Source: Bryoerythrophyllum caledonicum
Lineage: Eukaryota > Streptophyta > Bryopsida > Pottiales > Pottiaceae
DNA length: 64,000 nucleotides
Direction: 5' to 3'
Assembly (NCBI GenBank): GCA_963971425.1
Contig: OZ020523.1
Location: 12,396,867-12,460,866, forward strand
Position numbers and translations under genes: made by a program. This document shows positions 22,460-34,000 of the stretch, one piece after another; position 1 is the stretch's first letter; each line of letters begins with the position of its first letter. The notes beneath the pieces were generated by a model. That model worked only from the letters and a program-made list of their open reading frames with translations, was not told where the DNA came from and did not search any database.

Positions 22460-22789
22460 CTAGATCTTGGGAAAAAGGTCCAACTTGGGTGGAGAATCCG
22501 CTAGAAAAGCATCAATAACGTTGACAAGAAGACGCCCTCCATCTCCTCCGGCACCAGCGCCAGCGCCACCTCCAGCACCGACACCTCCGGCACCTCGAGC
22601 ACCTTCACGCAAACCGCGTCCACCTGGAGTGCCTCTGCCTCTCGCACCTCGACCTCCGGCAGCGGCACCTCCAGTGCCTCGGTCGCCATTCCCACTCCCA
22701 CTCCAGGCACCTGGGCAACCTCCGCCCTGACGCAGACGAGGATCATTGTCACAACCGCCGCCGCCAACCTGAGGGTTCAAGTCTGCCAT
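22460..22789 (-). CDS. Gly-rich hypothetical protein (~109 aa)
   Basis: The ATG in CCATGGCAGAC context at 22789 opens MADLNPQVGGGG. A long Gly/Arg/Ala-rich middle follows, then a non-repetitive end 'LLVNVIDAFLADSPPKLDLF' and PKI. The start context and the 'A-x-L-x-x-SPP-K' tail faintly recall the ANVA-repeat family, though the middle differs. Opposite-strand and shifted frames are also open because of the GC-rich repeat (CCTCCAGCACC-like units), so coding is uncertain. The ~1.1 kb upstream (22800-23930) has no obvious gene and may be promoter and leader. Confidence 0.35.
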   Translation of the reverse strand: MADLNPQVGGGGCDNDPRLRQGGGCPGAWSGSGNGDRGTGGAAAGGRGARGRGTPGGRGLREGARGAGGVGAGGGAGAGAGGDGGRLLVNVIDAFLADSPPKLDLFPKI

Positions 22790-23933
22790 GGGCACGATCG
22801 CCACTCACTTGCACTTTTCCTGTCACAACCGAACAGTTTGGCTTGAAACTCATGGCCGCAACAGTGAAAACGCGTGACCTCACCATTGCTGGCCTCCAAC
22901 ACTCTCCATGAGATGCGGACACTCTTATATACTGCAACGGACTCAATATCACTGTCAAGTGATAATGCTCCCAGTTCACCCCACCGCTTCTCTCTCAGCG
23001 TCTCTTTCTAGATGTAAGGTGGTTTCAAGGCTCCACAAATGCTACGTCCTATGATAATTCGGCAGGCGCATCATAGATCACACCTCTTTCGTAGAATCGG
23101 AAAACAAGTTTACAACCAAACTGGAAATCAGAAAATTCGATGGCGAACAGACAATAACAGTTTGGCGTCCGACGCAGGAACGTAACTTTCACGGCATTTC
23201 ACTACTTCGGCGTATGAACAGCGGCAGAAGGCGAACAAAAATGCATAATCTTCGCAAGGACAAGAGAACAAAGATGCAATTACACAGCAGACTACTAAGT
23301 TGGATCAGCAAGCTGGGCAATGCCGATCACTGGATGAAATCACTGGAGAAGCTAAAGAGTAGGAAAGCAACAGCGGAGAAGAATCAACTGCAGCAAACAC
23401 CAGCGACTCAACTTCTCCTTACACCTCACTAACCAACCTTCAAACAGATCAGTACGTGGTGCAGTAGAGGTACCTTGGTCGGCGTCGTGCAGAGAAAAGA
23501 AATGTGCCTGCGCCTTGATGTCGAGGTGGGGAAAGAGACTCACAAAAACTTCCAAGTTTCTGATGCGAAGAGTTTCGATCAAGATTGGAAGCAGAGAAAA
23601 GAGTTCTATCGGAGAATGTTTCTTCTCGGCTTATTGCCAATAGCCCGTGCGTTCTCGGACCTTATCATTTCCCAGCGTCGTGTCACCGCTTTGCTGCTGT
23701 AGGTCCCATGCTTTCCCTTCCACCCTACTTCCAAATCCTACTTTCCAATGGGATTATGAAATTACTCCCATCACCTTTTCATCGGTGGAGCTCTGGAATT
23801 CGTCGACAAGAACGAGTCAACGACGTTCTTTACTGGAAACGGTCCGACAGCTGAAGGGCAAAATTTCCAGTCCACATGGCGCTTTTTATGCTCGAAGGAA
23901 ATGCTCCTCCTTCCATAGATCTGCTTTCAATTA

Positions 23934-24331
23934 AGGTTAGTCGACCTGTAACCACCAACTTAAGCTTGCTGACCTATTTATAGCGTTTGTATACGTGGTA
24001 AGACATTTTTTGGGAATTCAAAATAGGATTTCATGAATATTGCAATTGTCGTGACCATTAATTTCTTCATTTTGAAATTGCTACAAATTTTCAAAGTGGA
24101 TAGTAAGCCATGACCCATTCCTCGACATACAAAACTCTCTATTTCCACACTAAGTTGTACTAATGACCACTTCTGCATTGACTAAAATCCGGCAGCTTTG
24201 AACCAATCATGAACTGACACCCAATCATATCTGACTTCCTAAAATTTCGGAAATGGGGTGGGTCTGTGTGGTTTTGGTCCACTTTAGCTTGTTAGTTCTG
24301 GGGTTCGTGGTGGTTACAGGTCATCCAACCT
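23934..24331 (+). mobile_element. Stowaway-like MITE, copy 1 of an inverted pair
   Basis: Starts AGGTTAGTCGACCTGTAACC after TA and ends GGTTACAGGTCATCCAACCT before TG (a decayed TA). It shares ~90% identity with the inverted copy at 24494-24893 and the copy at 49422-49820. Confidence 0.85.
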
Positions 24332-24493
24332 TGTACATGTGAAAGAACTAGAAGTTGGTTTCATACCCTTTCTATCATGGGCTTGAAAGTGAGGTGAAGT
24401 GCTTGACAAATTGTTTTCCTTGAAAAAAAATTCTACCTGCTTGCTTCGTTGCCAATTTCAGATAAGCATACTTGGCAACATTTCCTATCACTA

Positions 24494-24893
24494 AGGTAGG
24501 ATGACCTATAACCACCACGAACCCCAGAATGGTTAAGGTAAAGTGGACTAAAACCACCACAGATCCACCCCATTTCCGAAATTTTAGAAAGTCACATATG
24601 ATTGGGTGTTAGTTCATGATTGGTTCAAAGCTGCCGGTTTTTAGTCAATGCAGAAGTGGTTATTGGTACAACTTAGTGTGGAAATAGAGAGTTTTGTATG
24701 TCGAGGAATGGGTCACGGCTTACTATCCACTTTGAAAATTTGTAGCAATTTCAATATGAAGAAATAAATGGTCACGACAATTGCAATATTCATGAAATCC
24801 TATTTTGAATTCCCAAAAAATGTCTTACCACGTATACAAACGCTACAAATAGGTCAGCAAGCTTAAGTTGGTGGTTATTAGGTCATCCAACCT
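24494..24893 (-). mobile_element. Stowaway-like MITE, copy 2 of the inverted pair
   Basis: TA|AGGTAGGATGACCTATAACC starts and TCATCCAACCT|TA ends the element, so TA flanks both sides. The interior is the reverse complement of 23934-24331. About 160 bp separate the two, giving a potential 400 bp stem. Confidence 0.88.
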
Positions 24894-26550
24894 TAAGTCC
24901 GCCAGGTTTCAAGGCAATGTCACTCAAACGTTTTCCATGTTATAGAGGTGCACTTACGGGCCTTTATTTTTATTTTTTTTAATTAAATTTTTTTTTGACA
25001 CAAGCAAAGGAAAACTATTCCCATTTTATATGTGTCCAAAAGTATCACTGGATTGTAAGATTCTTGCACAGAATGTCCCTAGTAAACTACAGTACTTGAA
25101 ATGTTTTTTTTGTTTTTTTAAGTCCTGTAGCTGCTGAGCAGATTGTACGCTGGACCAGTAACCTAGTCGCATCATGCAAAGTAATTTCGCTTTGTCCGAT
25201 AGCTGGTTCGGGGTCTGGGTCAATCATCCTAGAAACTTGGAATGTTGGGAGTCTAAATTTAGTTGTTAGTTGATTACATGGCTTGTACTTTTTTCTTTTT
25301 TTTTGACACAAGCAAAACATGGCTCATACTTTTTGCATGAAGCATTACAGGTTCACTGCCACTGCAGTGGACCAGGAGAGAACATTGAGTATATTTGAGG
25401 ACCCGGAGAAAATATTTGAGTTTTCCTGAAAGTCACCAAAATACACTGGTTAGGTACCCCGAATCTTAAGGTCTTATGTTAGTAACCGGGACCACATGGA
25501 CATGGTGTCTTGCCTTGGGAAAGGTTTGGGGGAACTATTGGTCAACCCTGTGAGAACTTACTAGGGTACTGTACTATAGTGGAGCTTTAGCTTGCATGAG
25601 GTAGGGCCCAAGAACATTGATTGCAATGCATTTCATTGGTGCAGAAAAAGGTGATATGAAATTTCCGCATGCTCTCTTTTTTCCGTTTATACATCTCATA
25701 CTCTCTGGCACCATATTCCTCCTGACTTGGGAGGAAAACTCTATTGCTTGCCGATCATCTGAGATTTAAGATACACCCAAAGTATTTCTTTCTGAATGTG
25801 GGCAGATGCTTGGAGGCAAGTTCTAGTTCCACGAGTCATGAGTGCTAGACATCATTTGAATCAATCAGGTTTATCCTTGTACTGTATGTTGACTCATCAA
25901 GACTTGGTCTCACTCGTGTCTGTTGTGGACACATCAAGCTCAATATTAGAGATAAATGTAAACCAAGCAAAAGCGAGCATCCCCATGCCGAATCTCCTCT
26001 AAACCCAGGGTATGTTCCAGGTTTAGCATGCCTTCACTTGTACTAAAAAAAAATTGCAGGGTCAGTTATAAATCTGGAAAGAAATCCAAGGTCTGGAAGT
26101 TACGCCCTGACTTTGATCACAGCCACGTAGAAGAGAGAACTGGCGACTAAGTTTGGTGGGGCGTGGGATGCATGGGGATTTTGTGGGTCCGCCTCCACCA
26201 GACTCTGTGGCAGTCAGGGGGGAACTAGGTTGCGCAATTACAGAAGCGAGATCAACGAGTTTAGGGTTTGGCATGCAGTGGGATCGCAACAATCTCTCCG
26301 TTCGTAGCCATCTTGCAAGATCCAGATTCTCCGCCCTCTCTTTTTTGCGGCACCTTTCCTGGACAAGGGATTGCGGCCATCTAAATTTTCTCAGGGTACA
26401 AGACCAACACAGCATCCTCATGCCCTTTGGTTTACGTTTATCTCTATTGTGCGGGTTAGAAAAAGAGGGGGAAACAAAAAAAATCTTAAAATCAAACATA
26501 AATTCATCATACATCCCATGTAGCTTCTTTACTAGAAAAATTAGAGCCAA
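24894..26550. other. No gene; LINE 3'-tail remnants and repeats
   Basis: T-runs followed by TTTGACACAAGCAAAG at ~24970-25012 and ~25290-25320 are minus-strand LINE tails (compare 30990 and 51700). A block at ~25575-25680 recurs at ~57240-57340 (ACATTGATTGC.AT..CA.TT.CATTGGTG). The two overlapping frames at 26062-26671 lie on opposite strands and show no family signature. Confidence 0.45.
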
Positions 26551-26749
26551 TACACCAAATGCTGAATATAGTGTGGACCAGAGTAGTTCGAGTTTGTACA
26601 CTAATTGGATATTTACATCCAATCGGCGACTAACACACTTGCTTGAAAATGAAGAGCCAATCCAACTTTGACATGCACGTGTTTGATGTCAATTAGTGTG
26701 GGTGATCCACATCAATTATGAATTCACACTATATTCAGTGCTTGGTGTA
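26551..26749. mobile_element. MITE family B (TACACCAAATGCTGAATA termini)
   Basis: Inverted ends TACACCAAATGCTGAATATA and TATATTCAGTGCTTGGTGTA. The interior TACACTAATT..ATATTTACATCCAAT and CACACTTGCTTGAAAA recurs in copies at 46215-46418 and 54798-54994. Confidence 0.85.
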
Positions 26750-26943
26750 GTGAATTGGGCTCATTCTCGGCTCAGTAGGACCTACCACCTTATTGAATTT
26801 CGCACTTGGCTATCCATTTCATAAATAATAAATTCACTCCATTTTCAAAGTCTTGTATAGCTTTTCTAAAAGATTGTAACTAAAGACAACTTGGGTGCAA
26901 TCTGAAACGAGCTTAGACCCTCTCCCAGAGGAACTGGGGGAAC

Positions 26944-27876
26944 TTAACCCCTAAAGGCCCAAGAGTCCCTTCAGGGGACTCTTGAAGGTTTGGGCAGGTT
27001 CCTATGGTGTCAATTTAAAAAATTCCTTTTTGAAATTTCTATTGTAGATTGACATTGCAAAAAGCTTCGTGTGAGTCCAACCTTTTCCTAAATTCGGCAT
27101 TTTATGAAAAATTTATAGGGTTTTGAATTTCAAATGAGAAGATGGAGCACATCAGGCAACTCCAAAAAGTTTTGCTAGGACAATATATTGAATGTGAGAT
27201 TTTCAATACTAGCAAATAATATGATTTCCTTTCATATTGTCAAAAAAATCTCTTTTCTTAAGTGGAAAATAGCATAATAATCTAAGCCAAACATTTTCAC
27301 ACATTATCACATATACCAAAAAAAACTTCTTATTTTCCACATAAAACTTAGAGATCTTCATATTTCTTGCATTTTAGTTTTTCTGCTACAAGATGTGGTG
27401 TAAACCTTCTTATTGACCATTCCAATTATCATCCTAAAACATATTTTGTTCACAAAAAATAAAACGTGAATTGGCAAGTTTTGAACCTCCACTCCTTGCA
27501 TTTGTTTTGAATATGCTACATCCCTTCTCTACCTCTAAAAATTGGTGTACAAGGAAATAATATCATGATCAACATGATGGTAATGTTTTTAGACCTTGTG
27601 TAGTGCAAAATTTGACACCAAGTGTAGTCAAAGTCTGTTGATCCACTCAAAGTAGGAAAGAAAAAGAACGGTTCTCTCTACTTAACACTATAATCTTTCA
27701 ATTTGTGCGGTCAAAGTTTATGAAATGTTGTGAGGACGTTAATGAATAAGTATTAATTTAGATCCTATGGTTAGATGTAGAAATAAAAGGTTTTGATTAC
27801 CTCATTACTCATTGGACTAGAACAAGCAGTTTTGAAGTGTTTTTGGTGTGAAAATGCCTTGGGCCTTAGGGGTTAA
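26944..27876. mobile_element. TTAA element 2 (~0.93 kb)
   Basis: TTAA at 26944-26947 and 27873-27876. Ends CCCCTAAAGGCCCAAG and CTTGGGCCTTAGGGG are exact inverses over the outer bases. The interior aligns with element 1 over most of its length (e.g. GTTTTGAATATGCTACA, GAAGTGTTTTTGGTGTGAAA). Confidence 0.88.
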
Positions 27877-28132
27877 CTTAGGGACATAAGAGCATCTCCA
27901 CTGGGGCACCGGTCCCCGACATATTTGCCCCTTTATTGTTGAGAACCCTCCATGTGTCTGCACTTCATGCGCCATCCTCATTACTCGGGACGCCATTTTG
28001 ACGTATCACATGCCACATCACGGTGAAATAAAAAAAATTTCCATCCCCCTAAAAATCTATCGTGTTTGCTCCGCCACTTCTCCCTCCTACGTGGCAGCAC
28101 GGGAGTGGGTGCGACCTCTCAATCTCATTTCA

Positions 28133-29246
28133 TTAACCCCTAAAAGCCCAAGAATTTTCCCTCATGAAACACTCCAAAACTACCATCATCAACAAGTGGC
28201 AATGAAATCTAACATTAAAGTCTAATTTTAGACTTTAACCATGAAATCTTAAAATAGACATGTATATAAACTTACAATACAAATTTGGTTGCAATCCACT
28301 GCAGGGATGTGAAGATTATAGCGTTTGAAGTGCAAAGAAAAGTATTTTCCCCCCCTTGCCCGGCTAGGTCAGCCTACTTTGACTAGGCATATCTTTTAGT
28401 CTTTACAATGAAATGTGATCAAATCTTTTACCAATATGACTTATATGTTGTTAGCTATTTGTGTGCAAAATTTGAGGTCAATTCGAGGGGTAATAGATGT
28501 AGAAATATATACTTTAGTGAAAGGGGGTACAAAATGATGACAAATTCTACATAAGTGATATGAAATTGTTTGTTTCATACAAGTTGTTGCATTTGAGAAT
28601 CCCAATGGTGGAAACTTTCGATTAATTTTTTCACTAATTTTAGAAAAAGAAACGACTGAAAATAGTTAAATCCAAAATTTTTAGGAATGTATGGAATAAA
28701 TAAAGCATTATGGGAAAGGGCACTGCTTGAAATTCGGTGGCCAATTTGTCCTGCTATTGACAACCCTCGCAGCCCGACTAAAAAACAAAAAGAAAACTTT
28801 TAAAAAGAAGAAAATCTTGGCGAGCTAGCTTCTGGCGCGAGACACTGGCGGGCCGGCTGACGACTGGTTGTTTGCTGTTTTTCAAAAATTATTTTAATGA
28901 CTCTTTTAATAATTTTCAAAGCTTTTTCCACTTGGACTTTGTGCATAGAAGTCTAGACTCCTTTCCTCGCCTTTTCTGTCCCAAAATTCTGCCCCATTTT
29001 TCTCCTCAAATTGCATTGGTTGACATGGCTGCCCCTATTGTCCAGATTCCCCATTTTGACCTTTGAAGGCTAATAACTTTAGAACCAAAAGTCCAAAATC
29101 ATATTTGAAAAATTCTTCATATAGATTTCATCAAGGACAGTGCAGTGCAAAATTCTCATAAGCATTGGAGTGTTTTTTCCACTCAAAGGTACATGCCCAA
29201 AATCCAAAACGTACACGCCAAGTACACTTGGGCTCTTAGGGGGTAA
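28133..29246. mobile_element. TTAA element 3 (~1.1 kb), nested
   Basis: TTAACCCCTAAAAGCCCAAG opens it. CTTGGGCTCTTAGGGGG followed by GTAAG-like sequence closes it, so the right TTAA has one change. The interior contains TTAA-family words (AACTTACAATACAAATTTGG, CATACAAGTTGTTGCATTTG) and no intact gene. Confidence 0.75.
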
Positions 29247-29316
29247 GTGGCATGAATTTTGATCTTTTGTCTTCTTTTCTGTGTTGATTCATGGTATCCA
29301 TAATTTTTTTGGGATA

Positions 29317-29813
29317 AGGTAGTCATGCCCAAAACTGCCAAGTTAAGCAATGTGTAAATATGGAAAGCCCAAACAATATTACATTTATTTTTCAGTAGTA
29401 GCCAATAGACTTACAAACTCAACCCAAGTGATTTTATGTTTTTTTGATTAAATGTGAATTAGTTATGATTTTTCAAAGATCCATGTGAAGAATGTTGGGT
29501 CACAGTCAGTAGGTGGGGGCCATGACCCTCCCACAAATGGCCTAAAACCGCATGCATAACAACTAAAAACCGACAATGAGTCAACCTTAAACTTATTCTA
29601 GAATTATTCCATTTTCTCCACTCTTGCATGTACAATAAGTCTAGAAGATCCCGTTTTCCTAAAACCACCAACTGTGCATCCAATTCATGCCACCCTAGCC
29701 TTTTCTCCGACCATTAAAAATAGAGAGTTGGTTACATGTGCAAATAGTGGCGGTTTTTGGTGGAAAAGTAGCTGGCGGCCATGGGATATTGGCGGTTTTA
29801 GGCATATTTACCT
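29317..29813 (+). mobile_element. Stowaway-like MITE (second subfamily), first of an inverted pair
   Basis: TA|AGGTAGTCATGCCC opens and GGCATATTTACCT|TA closes it. The whole interior is the inverse of 30197-30692 (e.g. GTTGGTTACATGTGCAAATA against ..TGCACAGGTAACCAAC). Confidence 0.8.
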
Positions 29814-29936
29814 TACATGTTTTAGGCATAACTACCTGACATGTAAGGTAAGGGCCGCGGAGATTTTCCCTTGAGAGGTGGAGATGCTCTAATAAAAGGT
29901 GAAGTCCGGTGTGTGATTGTAAATAAAGGTGAAGTC

Positions 29937-30041
29937 TGGCTCTGCGCTGCCGGCCTTGGCGTGCTTCTCTGTTTGCTGGTTTCTTTTTGCAATTCAAACT
30001 TCGTTTTGGTTTTGTGCCAGAAAAAAAAAAAAAAAAGTAAA
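29937..30041 (+). mobile_element. Extremely 5'-truncated LINE/SINE insertion with 18 bp target duplication
   Basis: GTAAATAAAGGTGAAGTC is present at 29919-29936 and again at 30042-30059. Between them are ~105 bp ending in a 16-base A run. The inserted piece (GCTGCCGGCCTTGGCG...TTGTGCCAGAAAA) resembles the tail at 10290-10400 and the 3' ends of the LINE family. Confidence 0.85.
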
Positions 30042-30196
30042 GTAAATAAAGGTGAAGTCGGGTGGTGAAGTTTGTGATCCAGCAGGCTAAAAAAAAGCCC
30101 GGCAGGCTAAAAACAGCCCCGCCCAGGCCTCCCCACGTGCTCGGGGTGCCGTCTGTACAACCGCCATGATACATGCTCTACACCGCAGGTGACCTA

Positions 30197-30692
30197 AGGT
30201 AAGCCACCCTAAAACCGGCAATATCCCATGACCGACAGCTAGTTTTTGACTAGAAACCGTCAATAGTTGCACAGGTAACCAACTCTCTATTTTTAATGGC
30301 GGGAGTAAAGGCAAGGGTGGCATGAATTGGATGCACAGTTGGTGGTTTTAGGGGAATGGGATCTTCTAGACTATTGTACATGCAAGATTGGAGAAAATGG
30401 AATATTTCTAGAATTAGTTTAAGGTTGACTCATTGCCGGTTTTTGGATGTTATGCATGCGGTTTTAGGCCATTTGTGTAAGGGTCATGGCCCCCACCTAC
30501 TGACGCTCACCCAACTTTCTTCACATGTGCCTTTGAAAATTCATAACTAATTCATAACACATCGGAAAAATATGAAATCACTTGGGTTGAAATTGTAATT
30601 CTATTGGCTATCACTGAAAAATAATTTAATTATTATCTAGGTTCTCTGTATATGCAAACTGCTTAACTTGACGGTTATGGGGGGGTTTACCT
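30197..30692 (-). mobile_element. Stowaway-like MITE (second subfamily), inverted partner
   Basis: TA|AGGTAAGCCACCCTAAAACC opens and GGGGTTTACCT|TA closes it. It is the inverse of 29317-29813, with a ~380 bp spacer that holds the Harbinger-like right end and the LINE micro-insertion. Confidence 0.8.
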
Positions 30693-30734
30693 TACTAGAA
30701 TATAATGCTTCTAGTCGCAGGTGAGGCCCGCCAT

Positions 30735-30940
30735 TCTCAACCCACGCAAGCTCACCTTCCACCCCGAGGTACATACCACTCCCACCTCTTCATGTCCGAT
30801 TCAGAGTAGAATGCCTGAAATTCAGTCTCGCTAGCTTCTGTTTTGACTTTCCAGCCTGCTTTCTTCGAGCTGCAAAGGGACTTCGGTTTTTTCATTTCTA
30901 TTTGCTAAAAAACTGTTGCTCCTCTTCTGGGCGATCACAA
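30735..30940 (+). pseudogene. Truncated leader of the small-protein family (copy 4)
   Basis: CACCTTCCACCCCGAGGTAC, CCCACCTCTTCATGTCCGAT and CTTTCCAGCCTGCTTTC match, in the plus direction, the minus-strand leader of copy 2 (48120-48250). The match stops at the poly-A end of the LINE, and no coding part is found beyond the LINE. Confidence 0.7.
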
Positions 30941-31082
30941 TTTTTATTTTTTTTAATTTTTTTTAATTTTTTATCTTTAAAATTTTTTTTGACACAGAAG
31001 AAGAAAACTTCATTGCAGGGAGAAAAGAGAACAAAAGATAACACCCCATGAGGACTGGCGGAGCCGAGCAAGAGCTCCCGGG

Positions 31083-34000
31083 TTAGTGGTCAGTGCTAAT
31101 GTTAGTGTTAGAAGGATTAATGGTACAAGGGGGAAGCAGATGCCAATGTGGTCTTTCATCCACCCAGGACGCCAAGATGTCGTTGCAGCACGAGAAGTCT
31201 TTGAACCGTTTGGTGTGCTTTTCGCACTTCTCCGGCGCGTCGCTGCGTTTGGCCAAGGTCCTGTTCCACGCGGCGCGCCCGTGGTCAATGAGGCTCATCC
31301 AAAGTTTGGTCTGCAGCTTAGGGCGGGACCATCTATTGTCGTTGAAGACCGTATCATTCCGTTCATTCCAGAGACACCAAATGACCAGCCCTCTCATGAT
31401 AAGCCACATGGAGCTGATAGGCTTGAATCTCCTGGGCACCCTATGGGCAGAAATGCCATGCATCCACGTGAGCACATGGCCATCGTGAGCATACCTGCTC
31501 TGCACGTCGTGGTCCTGAGAGTTAGTATCACCACAAAGCTGGACCAGCTACCGTTGGCTATTTTGGACGTCGAGCGTGCTTCTGCCGATTCGCGCGATGG
31601 CCTGGGGAAGCATCTTCTGCATGGTGTCAAGGCTCCATTGCCAAGCGACCTGGGCGGAGGGGCACGCCCAAAACCTGTGGATAATAGACTCTGGCGTAGC
31701 GTCCACGCAAATCGGACACTATTGGTCGACTGTGTTCTGAACCCTTTCTCTCCACATGTTGACAGCGACCGCTTTGTGCCAGACATGCCAAAGGAGACCA
31801 CCTTCTTTCCGTGTTCTGGCACCATCCCAGATGTTGAGCCATCGAAGTTTATAGGATGGAGGAAGAATCCCATTCAATTTACGTTCAACCACGGAAGGCA
31901 GTTTTTGTCTGTCTCTGAGGATGGTTCTCCCCAGTCTTGCCGTGAACTTCATGAAGGGAACCTCTCCAAGCCAAGAGTACCTAACGGGGTCCCACGTAAG
32001 CTGATCACAGCGGCCGTAGAACAAAGAAATAATCGTCCTCTTCGGGCCCCTTTCAATTTGGACGACCCGGACTCTCCTGACAAAGCCAGTGTGGGTGGTA
32101 GCATAGTCATCCCCACTTAAGTTCCATCCTGCGCTAGAGCCGCAATTTTCCCAGTCAATGAGTTGGAGACTCGCAGTGGCTCTGCGTACCGAGAATGTAA
32201 GCGTGCTGGCCGAAATTTCCATGGTCGACCAGCCAAGCTGAGGCCTGCAGTCCTCACCACTTTTAAAGACGAGGTCCGGTGAGGTGTCCACCTCAGACCT
32301 ATAGAGAGCAACCCATTCGCTGTTTGCGATAAGGCTCGACGAGCGTCTCAGCAGGTTTTGTTGCTCGTGCATGAAGTTATGCATGAGACTTTGCCAGGCT
32401 CCTGCTTCCGAGGGTGCAAGATCGAACCGCTGATGTGCCACCTCGAAGGAGATGAAGTTGCCGTTACTCCACGTGTCCCGAAGTTGTCTGAGACCGTTCT
32501 TATGGAGGGCCAGTGCTCTAATACGTGAGAAACCCGGACCAATGCTCCGAATTCCAGGGCAGTTCCAGAAGCTACAATTTAGAAGTTCATCAGTGTTTGA
32601 TGGCTTGATGAACACCAGGGAGGGAAGGAGAAGTTTCCAAGCAGTGGTGGCTCTATTCCAAACACGAGAGCCTTTGTGTGCTTGATGCCGCGGCATGGTG
32701 AAATAATCCAAGCTGCCAGGCCACCTTCCTCCAGAAAAAGGTTGGTATGCGGCAAGTCTGAATCGAAGCATGTAGTGGAGGTTCGAAGAGCCAGGTTCTA
32801 CCGCCTTCAGAATCCATTTCGTCATGAGCGCCGTGGTGGCATCTTCTATGTTGATAAGGTTGATTCCCCCTTTAGCTTTGGTTTGGTAGCATTGTAGCCA
32901 ACTTACTTTAATTCTCGAGCGCTTCATCGTACCTGCCGCAATGTAGTTCATCACTAAACTACGAACTCTTCTCACGCCTTGTTTCGTTCCACCACATAAT
33001 GATAAGTAATAAAGTGGGGCCGAGAGGAGCACGCTGTTTGCGATAATACTCCTTCCAGTGGGGTTGATTTTGGTCGAGCTCCAATACGCTAGTTTCCTGG
33101 AGACTTTGTCGAAAAGGAAGTCGTCGACAGATTTTGACGAGAGGGACATTCCGAAGGGAGATCCTAGGAGTTTACTCACATCTGAGTTGTCGATCCAGTT
33201 GATGTTAAGCTGATTCGTCCATCGCGGTCGACCCAAGCCAGACCAATCTTGCTAGTAACCACTAGATTTATTCCAGTTAATTACTAACCCTGTTGCAAGA
33301 CAAAAGACGTCCAACATATAAACTAGGTTGCGGACAGGTTCTTCTTTTCCAAGGAGGGTGAAAGATGTGCCGTCGGCGTATTGTGCCATGGTCTGTTGTC
33401 TGCTTTCCTCTGGAAGGTGAATGCCCGAGATCTTGTTTGTTCTTTCTCCTTCTTTGACCATCATGTTTAGAGCCTCTGCAACAAGTATGAACAGGCAGGG
33501 CGCCAACGGACATCCCTGTCTCACGCCTCTGTTAATCGGGAACTGGGGGGAGGTGATGCCGTTGATCTTTACAGATGAGGAAGCGTCCTGAAGCAAGATC
33601 CGAATCATGTCGATGAATCCTGGTGGGAACCCTAACGTTGCCAGAATTTTGAGCATGCAGCTCCATTCCACCATGTCATACGCTTTTGTGAAGTCGAGTT
33701 TTAGAAAGAGAAGGGGTTGGTTTGTCTGTTCAGCCCACGCCATGGTCTCATGCGTGAGAAGAAGGTTGTCTAGTATGAAGCGTAGGGGGAGGAAGGCTGA
33801 TTGTTCTGGGCTCACTATCTCCATCAGGATGGGTTGTAGCCTTAGTTGAAAGGTTTTTGCATTAATCTTGTACGCCACGTTCAATAGAGAAATAGGTCTC
33901 CAATTTGTGAGTTCATTGCGTGCTTCGGCTTTGTGGAGAAGCGCGAGTGTCCCATGCGTGAGTCCATTTGGAAGTCTCCCTGTCGCAATGCTGTTGGTTA

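Larger units (their letters stand above)
27890..29889. mobile_element. PIF/Harbinger-like element with TAA duplication, carrying nested insertions
   Basis: GAGCATCTCCACTGGGG (27890) and GAGAGGTGGAGATGCTC (29889) are inverted ends flanked by TAA on both sides (27887-27889, 29890-29892). The ends match those of the element at 1022-1712. A TTAA element (28133-29246) and a Stowaway-like MITE (29317-29813) lie inside it, so much of its 2.0 kb is later insertion. Confidence 0.82.

Noticed and set aside
22467-22730. Pro-rich plus-strand ORF
   Set aside because: Reverse of the Gly-rich frame; low-complexity DNA leaves several frames open. The minus-strand frame has the better start context.
31086-32120. 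344-codon plus-strand ORF, the longest on that strand
   Set aside because: It is antisense to the LINE ORF2 C-terminal region, whose minus-strand frame carries the zf-RVT motif. No family features on the plus strand.
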